Shown here: positions 5,636-6,922 of the stretch, one piece after another
How positions within the stretch are numbered: the first letter of the stretch is position 1
How the letters are laid out: every line of letters begins with the position of its first letter
NCBI GenBank assembly: GCA_018716365.1
Contig: DVKA01000204.1
Coordinates: forward strand, 1 to 6,922
Reading direction: 5' to 3'
Source of the DNA: Candidatus Caccocola faecipullorum
Lineage (GTDB): Bacteria > Synergistota > Synergistia > Synergistales > Synergistaceae
DNA length: 6,922 nucleotides
Made by a program: the position numbers and the translations under genes
Notes under the pieces: model-generated
Database searches by the model: none
The model's input: only the letters and a program-made list of their open reading frames with translations
What the model was told of the DNA's origin: nothing

Positions 5636-6082
5636 ATGACGGTGGCGTCGTACAGGCACAGGATCGCCGAGGGGGCGGTGAAGGATTTTCCGGCTATCAA
5701 GCGGGATTATGACGGGTACAGGCTTATGCTGGACGCGAGGGCGCTCGCCGGAGGCTGTATTTACGGAGAGCGCGTGGACGGCGGCGGCGCGGCCTGCGCG
5801 GTGGACAAGTATCTCGACCGTTACGACGACCCTATCATGCGGCGGCTGTCGGCGCTTATGCTGGGTATTTACGAGCCTTTCTGCGCGCTTTCGCCCGAGG
5901 AGCGGCGGGTGCTTGCGCTGCGGTACTGGCGGAAGCTGGAGGTGGCCGACGTTGCGGCGGAACTTATGTTCAGCAACAGCACGGTCTACCGGCATATCAA
6001 TCGCGCCCTCGGGAAGCTGTACAGGCCGGTTCTCGACGTTCAGCCTTTGCTTGAGGACTGGCGGATGGGCGCTCTGAAATGA
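5636..6082 (+). CDS. ArpU/sigma-region-4-like phage regulator
   Basis: The 148-residue product ends in a helix-turn-helix like region 4 of sigma-70 factors: SPEERRVLALRYWRKLEVADVAAELMFSNSTVYRHINRALGKL (86-128), with recognition helix NSTVYRHINRAL. Small proteins of this kind (ArpU and related late regulators) lie before the terminase genes of many Gram-positive prophages and activate late transcription. The N-terminal half is a helical region of unknown role with a Gly/Ala-rich loop (DGGGAAC, 48-54). Start choice is uncertain: GGAGG (5630-5634) ends one base before ATG 5636 but is ideally placed, seven bases, for GTG 5642, which would remove two residues. The leader from about 5600 to 5636 contains no T and is purine-rich. 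The gene is followed by heptad repeats and a small-RNA promoter. Confidence 0.75.
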   Translation: MTVASYRHRIAEGAVKDFPAIKRDYDGYRLMLDARALAGGCIYGERVDGGGAACAVDKYLDRYDDPIMRRLSALMLGIYEPFCALSPEERRVLALRYWRKLEVADVAAELMFSNSTVYRHINRALGKLYRPVLDVQPLLEDWRMGALK

Positions 6083-6141
6083 ACTCTTGCCGCTCATAAG
6101 TAAAGCGGAAGTCATTCTTCTAGTGTCTCGACGCGGGTATT

Positions 6142-6163
6142 GGTCAAAAAGTCAAAGGTCAAA
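6142..6163 (+). repeat. Three tandem RGTCAAA heptads, possible operator
   Basis: GGTCAAA (6142), AGTCAAA (6150) and GGTCAAA (6157) stand in one orientation with gaps of one and zero bases, about 40 bp before the extended -10 at 6203. Short tandem heptads upstream of a promoter are typical binding sites of small regulators. The heptad itself resembles the half-site of the CtsR heat-shock operator, but CtsR half-sites are three bases apart, so that identity is doubtful. The product of 5636-6082 is another candidate binder. Confidence 0.45.
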
Positions 6164-6202
6164 TTGTACGGGAATTGTTGAGAATTTTTTCGCACGTTTT
6201 TT

Positions 6203-6211
6203 TGCTATAAT
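6203..6211 (+). promoter_or_regulatory. Extended -10 promoter of the putative small RNA
   Basis: TGCTATAAT is a perfect extended -10 (TGn plus TATAAT) with a T-rich tract before it. TTGAGA (6178-6183) resembles a -35 but lies 22 bp away, too far for normal spacing; extended -10 promoters often need no -35. Transcription would start near A6218. Confidence 0.6.
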
Positions 6212-6217
6212 TTTTAT

Positions 6218-6311
6218 ACTGGCGAAAGCCGTAAGGAAACGAACCGCCCGGCAGGGGCGGAGGATAAGAAGATAGAGCCGCTTTTCCTCGTTTGAGGGAG
6301 GCGGCTTTTTT
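6218..6311 (+). ncRNA. Putative small RNA, about 94 nt, three hairpins
   Basis: The interval begins at the predicted start of the extended -10 promoter and ends at a strong intrinsic terminator. It contains no credible reading frame. The RNA would fold as GGC-GAAA-GCC (6221-6230, a GNRA-like tetraloop on a short stem), CCGCCC paired with GGGCGG (6244-6249 with 6255-6260, loop GGCAG), and the terminator stem (6276-6306). Single-stranded purine segments (AAGGAAACGAA; AGGATAAGAAGATA) lie between the stems and could pair with targets. I do not recognise a known riboswitch or RNA family. It lies tail to tail with the antitoxin gene, 8 bases from its stop codon, so it does not lead into a gene on the same strand. 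Confidence 0.55.
6276..6311 (+). terminator. Rho-independent terminator
   Basis: AGCCGC (6276-6281) pairs with GCGGCT (6301-6306), and an inner CCTC/GAGG stem with G-U pairs extends it to a GTTT loop. The stem runs directly into six T residues on the + strand. On the minus strand the sequence after the stem is CTATCTT, so it terminates rightward transcription only. Confidence 0.85.
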
Positions 6312-6319
6312 CGTGACTG

Positions 6320-6622
6320 TTATTCTTCGTCCTCGTCTTCTTCCAGAAGTGAGGCCATCAGCTCTTCTACGCTGGCGTAGCGTTTGGCGTTTGGGTCGTG
6401 GGCTATGCGGAAGGCTTCTTCGAATGCGGCTATTGTTTCATCGTTGTAAATCCGGTGTTTAGGGTCTAATGCGTCAAGCGGGTTTTCTTTTTCACTTAGT
6501 GCGCAGCGGATGAAGAACCGTGCCGCGTCTGCGGTTGTCATGCCAAGTTTGCTGAATGCTTCGTCGGCTTCGCGTTTCATTTCCGCGTCGAGCGGGACGC
6601 TGAGTATTTCTAGTTCTGACAT
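6320..6622 (-). CDS. RelB/DinJ-family antitoxin, without a visible toxin
   Basis: The 100-residue product follows the RelB/DinJ plan. The N-terminal RHH strand and helices read SELEILSVPLDAEMKREADEAFSKLGMTTADAARFFIRCAL (2-42), with the LGMTTADAARFFIR signature of the DNA-binding half. A linker with NPLDAL and the toxin-wrapping C-terminus with HDPNAKRYASVEELMASLLEEDEDEE follow. Such antitoxins neutralise RelE/YafQ-type mRNA interferases and repress their own operon. Start ATG 6622 has AAAGGAG nine bases upstream on the minus strand. The toxin gene would normally follow at once on the same strand, but the sequence after the stop is the + strand small RNA and terminator. It is therefore an orphan antitoxin or regulator. 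The very acidic end fits a labile antitoxin. Confidence 0.85.
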   Translation of the reverse strand: MSELEILSVPLDAEMKREADEAFSKLGMTTADAARFFIRCALSEKENPLDALDPKHRIYNDETIAAFEEAFRIAHDPNAKRYASVEELMASLLEEDEDEE

Positions 6623-6636
6623 GGTTTTTCACTCCT

Positions 6637-6665
6637 TTGATTTCGCTTTATAACGATTGTATATC
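6637..6665 (+). promoter_or_regulatory. Possible promoter for the terminase gene
   Basis: TTGATT (6637-6642) and TATATC (6660-6665) are 17 bp apart and face the terminase gene. The -10 match is moderate. The intergenic region is AT-rich and also has to hold the promoter of the leftward antitoxin; TATAAA on the minus strand (6651 to 6646) is a candidate -10 for that gene. Confidence 0.3.
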
Positions 6666-6698
6666 GGATTATCTCATATATGTGTGGAGGTGGTAAAT

Positions 6699-6922
6699 GT
6701 GGCCGTCGAACTGAACGACAGACAGGAGAGATTCTGCCAGGCGTATGTCTTTGAGTGCCGCGGCAACGGAACGGAGGCGGCCATAAGGGCCGGTTATTCC
6801 GAGAACAGAAAGTCGGCAGGCGAGCATGCGTCTAGATTGTCAAGAAACGTCAAGATACGGGCCCGTATTGCTGAGCTCAAAAAAGAACGGCTCGCAGCGA
6901 GCGGCTGGGACCGCGATATGCT
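6699..6922 (+). CDS. terS: Phage terminase small subunit, N-terminal part (cut by window edge)
   Basis: Translation from GTG 6699 gives 74 complete codons with no stop before the edge: MAVELNDRQERFCQAYVFECRGNGTEAAIRAGYSENRKSAGEHASRLSRNVKIRARIAELKKERL and on. The pattern 'L-x-x-R-Q-x-x-F-x-x-x-Y ... N-x-T-x-A-A-I-x-A-G-Y-S ... A-S-R-L-x-x-x-x-x-I-x-x-R-I' is the helix-turn-helix DNA-recognition domain of the terminase_2 (XtmA-like) family. The small subunit recognises the packaging site and recruits the large-subunit motor. GGAGG (6686-6690) stands eight bases before GTG; ATG 6697 in another frame stops after five codons. This marks the beginning of the packaging and late module, or the packaging-hijack gene of a satellite. 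Confidence 0.88.
   Translation, partial: MAVELNDRQERFCQAYVFECRGNGTEAAIRAGYSENRKSAGEHASRLSRNVKIRARIAELKKERLAASGWDRDM

Noticed and set aside
6142..6163. Heptads as a genuine CtsR operator
   Set aside because: The CtsR operator needs two heptads three bases apart; here gaps are one and zero, and no chaperone or protease gene follows.
6087..6275. Rightward 62-codon open frame over the heptads, promoter and small RNA
   Set aside because: TTG start without a ribosome site; runs through the promoter T tracts and ends at the terminator stem.
6218..6311. Known riboswitch controlling a downstream gene
   Set aside because: No same-strand gene directly follows the terminator, and I could not match the sequence to any riboswitch consensus I know.
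6889..6904. GCTCGCAGCGAGC palindrome resembling the iterons
   Set aside because: Lies in the coding sequence of the terminase small subunit, encodes conserved-looking residues, lacks the flanking AA and is alone; likely coincidence.

Overview
The window looks like the regulatory and replication part of a temperate phage, prophage or phage-satellite element in a GC-rich bacterium. It holds a divergent regulator region, a dense run of small rightward genes, a large Toprim plus VirE primase-helicase, a probable iteron origin, a sigma-region-4-like regulator of the ArpU kind, and the start of a terminase small subunit. The G-rich coding strand, strong GGAGG-type ribosome sites and GTG starts would fit Clostridia or Synergistota, but the sequence does not prove the host. 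There are no tRNAs, rRNAs, CRISPR arrays or insertion sequences.

Layout. 1-140: AT-rich flank with a 14-bp hairpin. 141-408: two ribbon-helix-helix (RHH) genes of 57 codons each, facing each other and overlapping by 80 bp, with clear sequence similarity. 409-537: an AT-rich divergent control region with 10-bp-periodic TGTGGT words and a 9-bp inverted repeat around the likely rightward promoter. 538-2962: seven small genes, mostly touching or overlapping. They encode two copies of a 'G-x-[AS]-W-x-x-I' protein, an AlpA/excisionase-like helix-turn-helix protein, a coiled-coil protein and three small Cys-rich proteins. About 2998/3022-5289: the primase-helicase.

5263-5598: about eleven copies of an AArYGCTCGC iteron in both orientations, beside AT-rich DNA; this is the best candidate origin. 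5636-6082: the ArpU-like regulator. 6142-6163: three RGTCAAA heptads. 6203-6311: an extended -10 promoter and a strong terminator that bracket a probable small RNA of about 94 nt. 6320-6622 (minus): a RelB/DinJ-type antitoxin with no visible toxin. 6699-end: the terminase small subunit, cut by the window edge.

Working model (inference). The leftward RHH protein represses the divergent rightward promoter. Once this is relieved, the operon produces accessory DNA-binding proteins and the primase-helicase, which loads at the iteron region just downstream. The ArpU-like protein then switches on the packaging genes that begin with the terminase. The order divergent regulator / AlpA-like / primase / iteron ori / terS also matches phage-inducible chromosomal islands, so a satellite rather than a full prophage is a live alternative that the flanking sequence would settle.
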